A stretch of 41,528 bases of DNA. Source: an uncultured Eubacteriales bacterium (GTDB taxonomy: Bacteria; Bacillota; Clostridia; Oscillospirales; Acutalibacteraceae). A program made the position numbers and the translations under genes. This document shows positions 1 through 8,748 of this stretch, piece by piece (the first letter of the stretch is position 1; each line of letters begins with the position of its first letter). Below the pieces are notes generated by a model. That model did no database searches and was not told the DNA's origin. It saw only the letters and a program-made list of their open reading frames with translations. Location of the stretch: positions 1 to 41,528 of the forward strand of contig OMYH01000039.1 of NCBI GenBank assembly GCA_900315255.1, given 5' to 3'.

Positions 1-98
1 CGCAGCAGAAGCACCGATCGAGCCGGCAGGCGAGACTAAAGATGCAAGCAAATTTGGTGCTCAGTCCGAAGGACGTGATTTAATCAGTGGTTCCTTAA
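1..98 (+). repeat. MITE copy 1, right half only
   Basis: From about position 38 to 98 the sequence is nearly identical to the right half of the intact MITE at 14716-14892. It ends in the same inverted repeat (ATTTAATCAGTGGTTCC) followed by TTAA at 95-98. Positions 1-37 do not match the intact copy, so this copy has a different interior or is rearranged. Its left end lies outside the window. Confidence 0.8.
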
Positions 99-102
99 GG
101 AT

Positions 103-324
103 ATGCCTGATATAAACGACGTTGAATTATGCGGCATAGACAGCGTGGGAAGATGGTTAGAGCTTGTTAATGAGCGGCTAAATAAATATGACTTAATTCT
201 AATTGGATTTGATATCGATTCCGACAGTTATCCTGTAATGCTTACAACACACGAAAAAGCTCAGGACATAATTCTTCTTGCAAAAGAAGCAGGACGCAGG
301 GTAACGAGAGCGGAGAATTTATAA
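103..324 (+). CDS. Probable 5'-truncated small protein (DUF6630-like C-terminus)
   Basis: This 73-residue ORF starts four bases after the TTAA that closes MITE copy 1. It has only a poor ribosome binding site (AAGGA one base before ATG), and most of that comes from the element junction. The segment FDIDSDSYPVML followed by a helical stretch resembles the C-terminal end of DUF6630-type hypothetical proteins, which are normally longer. The likely reading is that the MITE cut off the 5' part and the rest survives as a fragment or short product. The family assignment is tentative and no function can be given. The gene ends 34 bases before purL and is unlikely to be related to it. Confidence 0.45.
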   Translation: MPDINDVELCGIDSVGRWLELVNERLNKYDLILIGFDIDSDSYPVMLTTHEKAQDIILLAKEAGRRVTRAENL

Positions 325-358
325 ATATAGAACATAACCAACCGGGAGGAATCCAACA

Positions 359-3300
359 ATGGTTTATAGAGTTTATGTAGAAAAAAGAGCAGGACTTGCG
401 CATGAGGCGAAGGCACTTTGCAGCGATCTGAAGAATCTTTTAGGTATAGAAAGACTGGAGAATGTTCGGATTCTCAATAGGTATGACGCAGATAATATCG
501 ACAAAGAGCTTTTTGATTACTGTAAGGGTACGGTTTTTTCCGAGCCGCAGCTTGATATTGTTACAGATGAGATAAGGAGCGGCATCAATGATACGGTATT
601 TGCGGTAGAGTTCCTGCCGGGTCAGTTTGATCAGAGAGCAGATTCCGCAGCACAGTGCATACAGATAATTTCGCAGAAGGACAGACCGCTTATCCGTACC
701 GCAAAGATATATATCCTTTCCGGCGAGCTTACCGAAGAGGATATTGAGCAGATAAAGAAATATGTTATCAACCCTGTTGAATCAAGAGAAGCGTCTCTGG
801 AAAAGTACGAAACACTTGTGTCGGAATACGATATCCCCACACAGGTAGAAACGCTGATCGGCTTCAACAGGCTTGACGATGACGGTCTGAAAACTTTTAT
901 GACCGAAAAGGGTCTGGCGATGGATTTTGACGATATAAAATTCTGCCAGAATTATTTCCGCAGCGAATACAGAGATCCCACTATCACAGAAATTAAGATG
1001 ATTGATACCTACTGGTCGGATCACTGTCGTCATACAACATTCCTCACCACGATTGATGAGGCGCATTTCACCGATCCGCTTTTGCAGAAAGCGTTTGAAG
1101 AGTATCTTGAAACAAGAAAGGCAATAGGCAGAACAAAGCCGATCAACCTTATGGATCTCGGCACGATAGGTGCAAAGTATCTCAGACAGCAGGGCAAGCT
1201 CGACAAGCTCGATGAGAGCGAGGAGATAAACGCCTGCACAGTTAAGATAAAGGTTGACGCAGACGGCGAAGAAGAGGATTGGCTGTTGTTGTTCAAAAAC
1301 GAAACACATAACCACCCGACGGAGATAGAGCCGTTCGGCGGTGCTGCAACGTGTATCGGCGGTGCGATTAGAGATCCGCTGTCGGGTCGTTCTTATGTTT
1401 ACGGCGCTATGCGTGTTACTGGCGCTGCAGATCCGCTCAAGCCTGTTAGCGAGACAATGAAGGGCAAGCTCCCGCAGCGAAAGATCGTAACGACTGCTGC
1501 AGCAGGCTACAGCTCATACGGCAACCAGATCGGCCTTGCAACAGGACAGGTAGACGAGATCTATCATGACGGATATGCCGCAAAGAGAATGGAGATAGGC
1601 GCAGTTGTGGCTGCCGCTCCTGCGGAGAATGTTAGACGCGAACGCCCCGAAGAGGGAGATATTGTTATTCTGTTGGGCGGCAGAACAGGACGTGACGGCT
1701 GCGGCGGTGCTACAGGTTCGTCAAAGTCGCATACGCTTGAATCTCTTGAAAGCTGCGGCGCAGAGGTGCAAAAGGGTAACGCTCCCGAGGAGAGAAAGCT
1801 CCAGAGGCTGTTCAGAAATAAAGAAGCTTCATTGCTTATCAAACGCTGCAACGACTTTGGTGCAGGCGGTGTATCCGTTGCAATAGGCGAGCTTGCCGAC
1901 GGTCTGGAGATCGACCTGAATAAAGTACCGAAGAAGTATGACGGACTTGACGGAACAGAGCTTGCTATCAGCGAATCTCAGGAGAGAATGGCTGTTGTGG
2001 TAGAGCCGAAGGATGTTGAGAAATTCATGGAGCTTGCCGCAAGCGAGAACTTAGAGGCAACTGTAGTGGCAGAAGTCAAAGCCGAACCGAGACTTGTCAT
2101 GAAGTGGAACGGCAGAGATATAGTTAATATTTCAAGAGAATTTCTCAATTCGAACGGCGCAGAGAAGCATATAGTTATTACTCCCGATGCACCGCAGGAT
2201 TACAGACGTAAAGTCGGCGGAGATTTCAAAAAGCAGTACAAGGCGCTTGCAGGCGATCTGAATGTATGCTCAAAGAGGGGTCTTTCGGAGAGATTCGACT
2301 CGACCATCGGTGCAGGTACTGTTATCATGCCTTTCGGCGGCAAGAATCAGCTCACACCGAATCAGGCTATGGTACAGAAGGTCTCCATGGAGGAAAAGCA
2401 TACAAAATCATGCTCTGTTATGGCATGGGGCTACAATCCGTTTATTACTGAGAAAAGCCCGTATCACGGCGCATATCTTGCCGTTGTAGAATCGGTGTCT
2501 AAGCTTATCGCAACAGGCGCTTCGTTCGAGGACGTATACCTGACCTTCCAGGAGTATTTTGAAAGACCAAATCGTGACGGAAGGCGCTGGGGCAAGCCTT
2601 TGGCAGCGCTTCTGGGTTCGCTCAAAGCACAGCTTGACCTTGAATGTGCTTCTATAGGCGGCAAGGACTCTATGTCGGGTTCGTTTGAAGACCTGGACGT
2701 TCCGCCGACATTGGTATCGTTTGCCGTAACAATGGATAAGACGGACAATATAATTACGAATGATTTCAAAGCATCGGGACACAGCGTTGTTCTTATCAAG
2801 CCGGAATATGACGAAAACAACCTTCCGAGGGCAAATTCGCTCAAATCGGTTTTCGCACAGGTTACAAAGCTCATGCGTGAGGGCAAGGTCGCAGCGGCTT
2901 ATACGCCTGCATACGGCGGCGTCGCAGAGGCTGTAATGAAGATGGCTTTCGGCAACGATATCGGATTTAAGTTTGCAGACGGTGTATCGCTTGACGATAT
3001 ATTCGGTTATAATTACGGCGCATTTGTTCTTGAGCTGACAGAAAATACAGATACAGGCATTCTGCTCGGTTCGACAACGGACGAGAAGATAATCAGCTAT
3101 AAGGGCGAGATACTGAATCTCCCCGAGCTGCTCGACATCTACGAGAACAAGCTCGAACCTGTTTATTCCTGTAATATTCCTATGGAGAGAAAGGATATAC
3201 CGGCTTTCTCGTATGAAGCTAAAGAGAGAGTATCGCCTGCGGTCAGAACGGCAAAACCGAGAGTAATTATCCCTGTATTCCCCGGCACAAACTGCGAGTT

Positions 3301-4018
3301 CGATACCGCAAAGGTGCTTCGTGACGCAGGAGCAGAGCCGGAGATTATCGTTATAAAGAACCTCACAGCAAATGATATTGCCGAGTCTGTAGAGTATACC
3401 GCAAAGAAGATCAGGGAATCACAGATGGTGTTTATCCCCGGAGGATTCTCGGGTGGTGACGAACCGGACGGTTCAGGTAAGTTTATTACTGCATTCTTCA
3501 GAAATGCTGTTATCAAAAATGAGATCACCGAGCTTCTGGAGAACCGTGACGGACTTATGGCAGGTATCTGCAACGGTTTCCAGGCACTTATCAAGCTTGG
3601 ACTTGTGCCGTTTGGCAAGATAATCGACACAGACGAGAACTGCCCGACGCTCACATTCAACACGATAAGCCGTCACCAGTCAAGACTTGTCAGAACAAGA
3701 ATTGCGTCGAACAAATCGCCCTGGCTTATGGAAACGAAGGTCGGCGATGTATACACAGTGCCGATCTCGCACGGTGAGGGACGGTTCCTTGCAAGCGATG
3801 AAATGATCGCAAAGCTTGCCGAGAACGGACAGATCGCTACACAGTATGTAGATCTGAGCGGTACGCCCACAAATGATGTACGCTTCAACCCGAATGATTC
3901 TGCATTTGCGATAGAGGGAATTACTTCACCCGACGGAAGAGTATTCGGTAAAATGGGTCACTCCGAGCGTATCGGCGACGGACTTTACAAGAATGTTGAC
4001 GGCAGATACGACTGTTAA
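359..4018 (+). CDS. purL: Phosphoribosylformylglycinamidine synthase, single-chain
   Basis: This enzyme converts FGAR to FGAM with glutamine and ATP, the fourth step of purine synthesis, in the cytosol. At 1219 residues it has the large single-chain architecture: a PurS-like N-terminus, two synthetase (AIR-synthase-like) modules and a C-terminal class I glutaminase. Visible motifs are the signature DHCRHTTF near residue 220, FKNETHNHPTEIEPFGG near 320, PGGFSGGDEPDGSGKF near 1025, the nucleophile in GICNGFQ (Cys1071) and the glutaminase His in ISHGEGRF. The ATG at 359 has GGGAGGA eight bases upstream. No purine riboswitch is seen in the short upstream gap. The closest relatives are clostridial fused PurL proteins. 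Most Bacillus-type Firmicutes use separate PurS, PurQ and PurL. Confidence 0.97.
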   Translation: MVYRVYVEKRAGLAHEAKALCSDLKNLLGIERLENVRILNRYDADNIDKELFDYCKGTVFSEPQLDIVTDEIRSGINDTVFAVEFLPGQFDQRADSAAQCIQIISQKDRPLIRTAKIYILSGELTEEDIEQIKKYVINPVESREASLEKYETLVSEYDIPTQVETLIGFNRLDDDGLKTFMTEKGLAMDFDDIKFCQNYFRSEYRDPTITEIKMIDTYWSDHCRHTTFLTTIDEAHFTDPLLQKAFEEYLETRKAIGRTKPINLMDLGTIGAKYLRQQGKLDKLDESEEINACTVKIKVDADGEEEDWLLLFKNETHNHPTEIEPFGGAATCIGGAIRDPLSGRSYVYGAMRVTGAADPLKPVSETMKGKLPQRKIVTTAAAGYSSYGNQIGLATGQVDEIYHDGYAAKRMEIGAVVAAAPAENVRRERPEEGDIVILLGGRTGRDGCGGATGSSKSHTLESLESCGAEVQKGNAPEERKLQRLFRNKEASLLIKRCNDFGAGGVSVAIGELADGLEIDLNKVPKKYDGLDGTELAISESQERMAVVVEPKDVEKFMELAASENLEATVVAEVKAEPRLVMKWNGRDIVNISREFLNSNGAEKHIVITPDAPQDYRRKVGGDFKKQYKALAGDLNVCSKRGLSERFDSTIGAGTVIMPFGGKNQLTPNQAMVQKVSMEEKHTKSCSVMAWGYNPFITEKSPYHGAYLAVVESVSKLIATGASFEDVYLTFQEYFERPNRDGRRWGKPLAALLGSLKAQLDLECASIGGKDSMSGSFEDLDVPPTLVSFAVTMDKTDNIITNDFKASGHSVVLIKPEYDENNLPRANSLKSVFAQVTKLMREGKVAAAYTPAYGGVAEAVMKMAFGNDIGFKFADGVSLDDIFGYNYGAFVLELTENTDTGILLGSTTDEKIISYKGEILNLPELLDIYENKLEPVYSCNIPMERKDIPAFSYEAKERVSPAVRTAKPRVIIPVFPGTNCEFDTAKVLRDAGAEPEIIVIKNLTANDIAESVEYTAKKIRESQMVFIPGGFSGGDEPDGSGKFITAFFRNAVIKNEITELLENRDGLMAGICNGFQALIKLGLVPFGKIIDTDENCPTLTFNTISRHQSRLVRTRIASNKSPWLMETKVGDVYTVPISHGEGRFLASDEMIAKLAENGQIATQYVDLSGTPTNDVRFNPNDSAFAIEGITSPDGRVFGKMGHSERIGDGLYKNVDGRYDC

Positions 4019-4041
4019 GTATTTTAAGTAAATCAAAATGA

Positions 4042-4070
4042 CGAAAGGTCGGGTATATCTCGGCCTTTCG
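4042..4070 (+). terminator. Hairpin after purL
   Basis: CGAAAGGTC pairs with GGCCTTTCG around an 11-base loop, 24 bases after the purL stop. No U-tract follows, so it may stabilise the 3' end or terminate inefficiently. Confidence 0.45.
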
Positions 4071-4131
4071 GAAACGCAGGAGCTGAAGCATTATAGATAA
4101 GCTGAAAAAAACAAGAGTTTTATCAGGCAGT

Positions 4132-4815
4132 ATGATAAAGCTGATAGCTTTGATAACGATGATCATCGACCATATCGGTGTGGTAATTATTAATAGTATC
4201 CCGTATGCACATGATACGGTTTTTACTTTCGGCAGAATTAACATAAGCGTTTATTCTACGTTTCGCATAGTCGGAAGGATCGCATTTCCACTGTATGTGT
4301 TTTTGCTTGTCGAGGGCTTCATTCATACTCATGACAGAAAAAAATACGGCATAAATCTGCTGATCTTTGCCGTAATATCCGAGGTGCCCTGGAACCTCGA
4401 GCATACGGGAACGATGTTCTATAAGGAACAAAATGTGTTTTTTACTCTGCTTTTCGGATATGTCGGTCTGTGCTGTTATGAAAGGTTCAAAGATGACAGA
4501 ATTAAACAGCTTTTGTCGCTGTCAGGATTGTTTATAATTGCTTATATCTTCAAAGCCGATTATGGTGTGATAGGATATGCGTTTATTCTTTTTATGTATA
4601 CTTTTCGTACCGAGAAGATCGTCAGATCGATTGTGGGAAGCTGCTTTTTTTCTCTGCAGCCTGTGATCTTGTTTTCGTTTCTGCTGATGAGCTTATATAA
4701 CGGCGAGCGTGGATTTATAAAGGGTAAGACGCTTAAATATCTGTTTTACGCAGCATACCCGATGCATATTTTTGTTTTGTATCTTATAAAGCTGAAATAT
4801 ATTGGATATTCTTGA
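4132..4815 (+). CDS. TraX-like polytopic membrane protein
   Basis: This 227-residue protein is strongly hydrophobic with about six predicted membrane segments. It opens with KLIALITMIIDHIGVV, and RIVGRIAFPLYVFLLVEGF lies near residue 48. Both are hallmarks of the TraX family, named after the F-pilin acetylating protein. HTHDRKKYGINLL and NVFFTLLFGYVGL follow, as in chromosomal Firmicutes members. Those members are not in conjugation operons and their substrate is unknown; acyl transfer to a cell-surface component is a family-level guess. The gene lies 18 bases before fhs and could share its transcript. The ribosome binding site is weak (AGGCAG close to ATG). Confidence 0.85.
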   Translation: MIKLIALITMIIDHIGVVIINSIPYAHDTVFTFGRINISVYSTFRIVGRIAFPLYVFLLVEGFIHTHDRKKYGINLLIFAVISEVPWNLEHTGTMFYKEQNVFFTLLFGYVGLCCYERFKDDRIKQLLSLSGLFIIAYIFKADYGVIGYAFILFMYTFRTEKIVRSIVGSCFFSLQPVILFSFLLMSLYNGERGFIKGKTLKYLFYAAYPMHIFVLYLIKLKYIGYS

Positions 4816-4833
4816 TATAAAGGAGTAAGACTA

Positions 4834-6507
4834 ATGTACAAGAGTGATATAGAGATCGCACAGTCGGTCAAAATGAAAAACATTACCGAGATCGCAGATA
4901 CTGCGGGTATACCGTTGGAATATATCGAGCAGTACGGCAATCATAAAGCAAAAATCGACCTGTCGTATCTAAAGGATTGCAAGAAAGACAACGGCAAGCT
5001 TGTTCTTGTAACGGCAATTACACCCACACCTGCAGGTGAGGGAAAGACAACAACTACGATAGGTCTTGCAGACGGTCTGAGGAAGATAGGCAAGAACAGC
5101 GTTGTTGCTCTCAGAGAGCCGTCTTTGGGACCCGTGTTCGGTATAAAGGGCGGCGCTGCAGGCGGCGGATATGCACAGGTAGTTCCCATGGAGGACATCA
5201 ATCTGCACTTTACGGGAGATTTCCACGCAATAGGTGCGGCTAACAATCTGCTTGCGGCTATGCTCGATAATCATATCTATCAGGGCAACGCACTCAATAT
5301 CGACCCCCGCAGGATCACCTGGAGAAGGTGCGTTGATATGAACGACAGACAGCTGCGTTTTGTGACCGACGGTCTTGGCGGCAGGGTAAACGGTGTTCCC
5401 CGTGAGGACGGCTATGATATTACCGTTGCATCCGAGATAATGGCAGTGCTGTGTCTTGCAACATCTATAACAGACCTCAAAGAGAGATTGTCACGTCTTA
5501 TTGTTGGCTACACATATAACGAAGAGCCGGTCACAGCAGGACAGCTTAAAGCCGCAGGCGCAATGACCGCATTGCTTAAAGACGCATTAAAGCCGAACCT
5601 TGTTCAGACATTGGAGGGTACGCCTGCCCTTGTGCACGGCGGTCCTTTTGCAAATATTGCCCACGGCTGCAACTCCGTAATAGCAACAAAAATGGCATTG
5701 AAGCTGTCTGATTATGCAATAACAGAAGCCGGCTTCGGAGCTGATCTCGGTGCAGAGAAGTTCCTCGACATCAAGTGCAGATACGCAGGACTTACCCCTT
5801 CGGCAGTGGTTGTTGTTGCAACTGTGAGAGCGCTTAAAATGCACGGCGGTATGCTCAAAACAGAGCTTGCAAATGAGAACCTGGACGCACTCGCAAAGGG
5901 CTTGCCGAATCTGCTCAGGCACGTTTCAAACATTAAGAATGTCTACAAGCTGCCCTGTGTTGTTGCGGTGAACCGTTTCCCGACAGACACAGACGCAGAA
6001 GTACAGCTTGTCATAGAGAAGTGTAAGGAACTTGGCGTTAATGTTGCGCTTTCCACAGTATGGGCAGACGGCGGAAACGGCGGCGAGGAGCTTGCAAAAG
6101 AGGTTGTTCGTCTTTGCGAAGAAGAGAAGGGCGATTTCACATTCAGCTATGAGCTTGACGATAGTCTTGAAAACAAGATAGAAGCTATTGTCAAGAAGAT
6201 ATACGGCGGTGACGGCGTAGTGTTTGAGGCAAATGCAAAAAAGCAGCTTGCTCAGATAAAGTCGCTTGGTTACGATAAACTCCCTGTCTGTATGGCTAAA
6301 ACACAGTACAGCTTCTCCGATGACCCGACAAAGCTCGGAGCCCCGGAGAACTTCACCGTAACAGTGAGAAACCTCAAGGTATCCGCAGGCGCAGGCTTTG
6401 TTGTAGCCTTGACAGGAACGATCATGACAATGCCGGGACTTCCGAAATCTCCCGCAGCAGAGAGGATCGACGTTGACGAAAACGGCGTGATCAGCGGATT
6501 GTTCTGA
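4834..6507 (+). CDS. fhs: Formate-tetrahydrofolate ligase
   Basis: The enzyme makes 10-formyl-tetrahydrofolate from formate, tetrahydrofolate and ATP, feeding purine synthesis and one-carbon metabolism. The 557-residue length is standard for the family. The ATP-binding loop [16 protein letters not shown] is near residue 66, followed by [17 protein letters not shown] and HFTGDFHAI, both conserved in the folate/formate site. The C-terminus holds [16 protein letters not shown], also diagnostic. The ATG at 4834 has a good AAAGGAG site nine bases upstream. Because purL and fhs both serve purine synthesis, their closeness makes sense, though TraX and a hairpin separate them. A strong terminator follows. 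Confidence 0.97.
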   Translation: MYKSDIEIAQSVKMKNITEIADTAGIPLEYIEQYGNHKAKIDLSYLKDCKKDNGKLVLVTAITPTPAGEGKTTTTIGLADGLRKIGKNSVVALREPSLGPVFGIKGGAAGGGYAQVVPMEDINLHFTGDFHAIGAANNLLAAMLDNHIYQGNALNIDPRRITWRRCVDMNDRQLRFVTDGLGGRVNGVPREDGYDITVASEIMAVLCLATSITDLKERLSRLIVGYTYNEEPVTAGQLKAAGAMTALLKDALKPNLVQTLEGTPALVHGGPFANIAHGCNSVIATKMALKLSDYAITEAGFGADLGAEKFLDIKCRYAGLTPSAVVVVATVRALKMHGGMLKTELANENLDALAKGLPNLLRHVSNIKNVYKLPCVVAVNRFPTDTDAEVQLVIEKCKELGVNVALSTVWADGGNGGEELAKEVVRLCEEEKGDFTFSYELDDSLENKIEAIVKKIYGGDGVVFEANAKKQLAQIKSLGYDKLPVCMAKTQYSFSDDPTKLGAPENFTVTVRNLKVSAGAGFVVALTGTIMTMPGLPKSPAAERIDVDENGVISGLF

Positions 6508-6547
6508 TTTGATTCAGTGTGAATACATTGTAACTATGTAAAACACA

Positions 6548-6584
6548 GCCCGAAAGTGATGTTGAGTCACCTTCGGGCTTTTTT
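6548..6584 (+). terminator. Intrinsic terminator of fhs
   Basis: GCCCGAAAGTGA and TCACCTTCGGGC form a 12-bp stem with one mismatch and a 7-base loop, followed by six T. It separates fhs from the convergent acetyltransferase gene. Confidence 0.9.
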
Positions 6585-6593
6585 ATCAATATA

Positions 6594-7100
6594 TTAATTG
6601 TTATTTAATTCCAATTCAATGCATTTCCACTCCTCACCAAATATATGAAAAGATTCATTTTGGCAGGATGTGACTTCGGTGAATCCGACAGACTTATAAC
6701 ATCTGTAAGCAGCTTTGTTATTTTCAAAGACACCAAGCGTGACTTTTTCAACCTTCAGAATATCAAATGCATACCTAATTGCCAATTCAAGCATTTGTTT
6801 TCCCAAACCCTGCCCACGCATTTTATTATCTACTATTATGAACCCGAAACGCAGCGTTTTTTTCTCATCGTCAGTGAACCGCATTATCATATGTCCGACC
6901 ACACCTGATTCGTCAAATGCCGTCCACGGGAAAAAGCTGTCGGAAAAAGCCGTCATGTCATAATGCTCGTTCATATCAGCTGCGGTGATGGGGTATTTGT
7001 CATATCTGTCTGCGCACCATTTTCGGAAGGAGGTTTCATCTCCGATCCATGATACAATGGTCTGTGCATCGCAGTTTTTGTATGGTCTTAAACGTATCAT
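6594..7100 (-). CDS. GNAT-family N-acetyltransferase
   Basis: This is a GCN5-related acetyltransferase that would move an acetyl group from acetyl-CoA to an amine; the substrate is unknown. The 168-residue protein carries the acetyl-CoA pyrophosphate loop MRGQGLGKQ and the later strand/helix VTLGVFENNKAAYRCYKSVGF, the motif A/B order of the family. The start is placed at ATG 7100 (MIRLRPYK), because AAGGAGATGATAGT precedes it. An upstream ATG at 7133 would lie before the transcription start predicted from the promoter at 7122-7150. It is a monocistronic leftward gene with its 3' end facing the fhs terminator. Confidence 0.85.
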   Translation of the reverse strand: MIRLRPYKNCDAQTIVSWIGDETSFRKWCADRYDKYPITAADMNEHYDMTAFSDSFFPWTAFDESGVVGHMIMRFTDDEKKTLRFGFIIVDNKMRGQGLGKQMLELAIRYAFDILKVEKVTLGVFENNKAAYRCYKSVGFTEVTSCQNESFHIFGEEWKCIELELNNN

Positions 7101-7121
7101 ACTATCATCTCCTTGGACCTT

Positions 7122-7150
7122 ATTATAGTACACAACTCAGGTATTGTCAA
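7122..7150 (-). promoter_or_regulatory. Consensus sigma-A promoter for the GNAT gene
   Basis: Read leftward, TTGACA (7150-7145), a 17-base spacer and TATAAT (7127-7122). It is a perfect match to both consensus hexamers and lies 22 bases upstream of ATG 7100. Confidence 0.85.
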
Positions 7151-7160
7151 TAAATAGACG

Positions 7161-7190
7161 AAAACACTCCCGAATATGATCGGAAGTGTT
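7161..7190 (-). terminator. Hairpin downstream of the XRE regulator
   Basis: AACACTCCCGA and TCGGAAGTGTT form an 11-base inverted repeat with one mismatch. Read leftward it ends in GTGTTTT, a short U-tract, 28 bases after the XRE stop. Confidence 0.6.
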
Positions 7191-7218
7191 CTCGGAATCA
7201 GTAATTTTGTCGTTGAGT

Positions 7219-7548
7219 TTACTTGTCATATTCAAGCAGTAAATCTACAAATTCAAGTATCAGCTTTTTTTGTTTGTCATTGCAGAGCATAATTTTTTCT
7301 GTAATTTCGTTTCTAAGATAAGAATCGTTCAGATGTGATGTTCCGTCAATGAGAGTGTTTACCTCGCAGTCAAGAATGCTCGCTATTACAGCGAGTGTAT
7401 CGAGGTTGACTTTACATATTCCACGTTCGATCTGACTGATATATCCTACGGTCACGTCTGCTTTTTCGGCAAGTACCTCCTGTGTCATGCGGTTTTCCTT
7501 GCGGGCTTTTTTAATTCGCTCACCAATAATCTTATAATCAATTACCAT
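7219..7548 (-). CDS. XRE-family helix-turn-helix regulator
   Basis: This 109-residue protein is a Cro/CI-type DNA-binding protein. The helix-turn-helix spans about residues 8-62, with MTQEVLAEKADVTVGYIS and QIERG at the recognition turn and VNLDTLAVIASIL after it. The remaining 45 residues form a short charged helix, EKIMLCNDKQKKLILEFVD, perhaps for dimerisation. AGGGTGATTTT precedes the ATG. Its neighbour to the right is a MazF-type toxin, but a separate terminator (7711-7746) lies between them, so it is not an evident antitoxin partner. Target genes are unknown. Confidence 0.85.
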   Translation of the reverse strand: MVIDYKIIGERIKKARKENRMTQEVLAEKADVTVGYISQIERGICKVNLDTLAVIASILDCEVNTLIDGTSHLNDSYLRNEITEKIMLCNDKQKKLILEFVDLLLEYDK

Positions 7549-7710
7549 AAAATCACCCTAATATTATTTTCTCGGTTTTTCTCAAAGATTAACAGATAGC
7601 AATACTAAAAAAAATAATAAGAGTATCTTTTCAAACGTTAAAAATTTCTTCTGAGTCTTTAAAAACGGTTAATAATATAAGTAATGAAAAGATGTTGTAT
7701 AATACAAATA

Positions 7711-7746
7711 AACCGCACTCTGAAGGCTTTTTTTGTGAGTGCGGTT
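7711..7746 (-). terminator. Terminator of the mazF-type gene
   Basis: AACCGCACTC (7711-7720) and GAGTGCGGTT (7737-7746) form a perfect 10-bp stem beginning 12 bases after the leftward toxin gene stop. A T-rich stretch (TATTTGTATT) follows in that direction. Confidence 0.75.
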
Positions 7747-7757
7747 CATTATTATTC

Positions 7758-8102
7758 TTATGTTAAACCAAAGCTGATAGAGATCGCCTCATTAATCCTG
7801 CCCATCGAATTATTGTCAAGGCAGCCCATTTTTTCTTTTAATCGTTGCTTATCTATGGTGCGTATCTGCTCGAGCAGAACCACGCTGTCCTTTGCAAGCC
7901 CTCCCGATACTGCGTTGACTCTGATATGTGTGGGCATGCTTGCTTTGTCTTGCTTGCTGGTGATAGCAGCCGCTATGACTGTCGGACTGTATCGGTTGCC
8001 GACATCGTTTTGAACTATCAGCACAGGTCTCACGCCGCCTTGTTCAGACCCTACAACAGGGCTGAGATCGGCATAAAAAATATCTCCCCGTTTAATATTC
8101 AC
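7758..8102 (-). CDS. ndoA: MazF/PemK-type endoribonuclease toxin (NdoA-like)
   Basis: This 114-residue protein belongs to the MazF/PemK family of sequence-specific mRNA interferases. It opens with [21 protein letters not shown] followed by RPVLIVQND, close to the chromosomal NdoA (EndoA) of Bacillus. It keeps the GDIF..DLSP-x-GSEQGG-RP block, the [10 protein letters not shown] strand and the C-terminal [13 protein letters not shown]. The start is set at GTG 8102, ten bases after CGGAG. A GTG at 8111 is possible but is only one base from the Shine-Dalgarno. No antitoxin gene (MazE or NdoAI) precedes it; the next upstream gene is a lipoprotein. Two palindromes upstream are candidate operators. 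Confidence 0.93.
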   Translation of the reverse strand: MNIKRGDIFYADLSPVVGSEQGGVRPVLIVQNDVGNRYSPTVIAAAITSKQDKASMPTHIRVNAVSGGLAKDSVVLLEQIRTIDKQRLKEKMGCLDNNSMGRINEAISISFGLT

Positions 8103-8130
8103 GTCTTTCACACTCCGATATTTTATGTCA

Positions 8131-8189
8131 GCACAGTGTTCTGTGCCTTGCTATTATTTTAGCCATATAATGAAGTGTTTATACACTTC
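8131..8189 (-). promoter_or_regulatory. Two perfect palindromes upstream of mazF
   Basis: GCACAGTGTTCTGTGC (8131-8146) is a 16-bp inverted repeat and GAAGTGTTTATACACTTC (8172-8189) is an 18-bp one with a 4-base centre. Both lie in the 129-base gap before the toxin start. Neither is followed by a U-tract, so operator sites are more likely than terminators. Confidence 0.55.
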
Positions 8190-8231
8190 TGCTAATATAA
8201 TATAAAAAAATATCCGGAATGTTCTTTTGCC

Positions 8232-8748
8232 TTAGAATTGCATAACAAATTTTCTGTCGGTGCTTTCGATCCTTTTGATAGCCCCGTTTGTTTTGTCTGA
8301 TAAAATACGATAATTGTCTATAACATAAAGATTATTCCCACCGTCTTTGTCCTCACCTGCGTATTGCGGTTCATCGGTGTTTTGTATTTTTCGGAAGGTA
8401 TCATATATGCGTTTCGGCAGGGAATTGTCCGCAAGGTAAGACTTGTCGGTATGTACGGTTAGGCTGCCCCGTTTTATGTCGCAGCCTTCTCCGCTGAAGG
8501 TGTACACCGTATCCGAAATATTTGCAGGAAGCATGAAGCTCTCCGAAAACATTCCCTGTTCAATATTTGTTATGGTGAGAGTGTACGTTTTATTATTGTA
8601 TGTCACCGTACAAAGCTCATTCATCTTTTCTCCGTCAGGCGGCAAAGCGCTTTTTGCAGGATCACAGCCTGAAATGCATGATATCGGTATAAGGATAATT
8701 ATACATAAAATAATGTTAATTTTTCTGATAAAACATCACCTTGCTCAC
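8232..8748 (-). CDS. Lipoprotein of unknown function, frameshifted near its start
   Basis: The open frame from 8645 (TTG, 137 residues) extends upstream without a stop through a clear lipoprotein signal: IIILIPISCISGC, with lipobox ISGC. That frame has no ATG, GTG or TTG start. In another frame, GTG 8748 overlaps the nnrD stop (GTGA) and leads through ATG 8736 into a run of five A. Removing one A joins the two frames and gives a complete signal peptide (MSKVMFYQKINIIL...). The gene is therefore disrupted by a one-base slip, phase-variable, or misread in the assembly. The mature part has no family I recognise; it is beta-rich and would sit on the outer face of the membrane. It appears translationally coupled to nnrD. 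Confidence 0.6.

Noticed and set aside
782..1315. Long antisense ORFs inside purL, pheST, typA and other core genes
   Set aside because: They mirror the codon structure of strong sense genes, lack ribosome sites and show no family features.
7219..8102. XRE protein as the antitoxin of the MazF-type toxin
   Set aside because: The XRE gene lies downstream with its own ribosome site beyond a strong terminator, and it has no MazE/AbrB or RHH fold.
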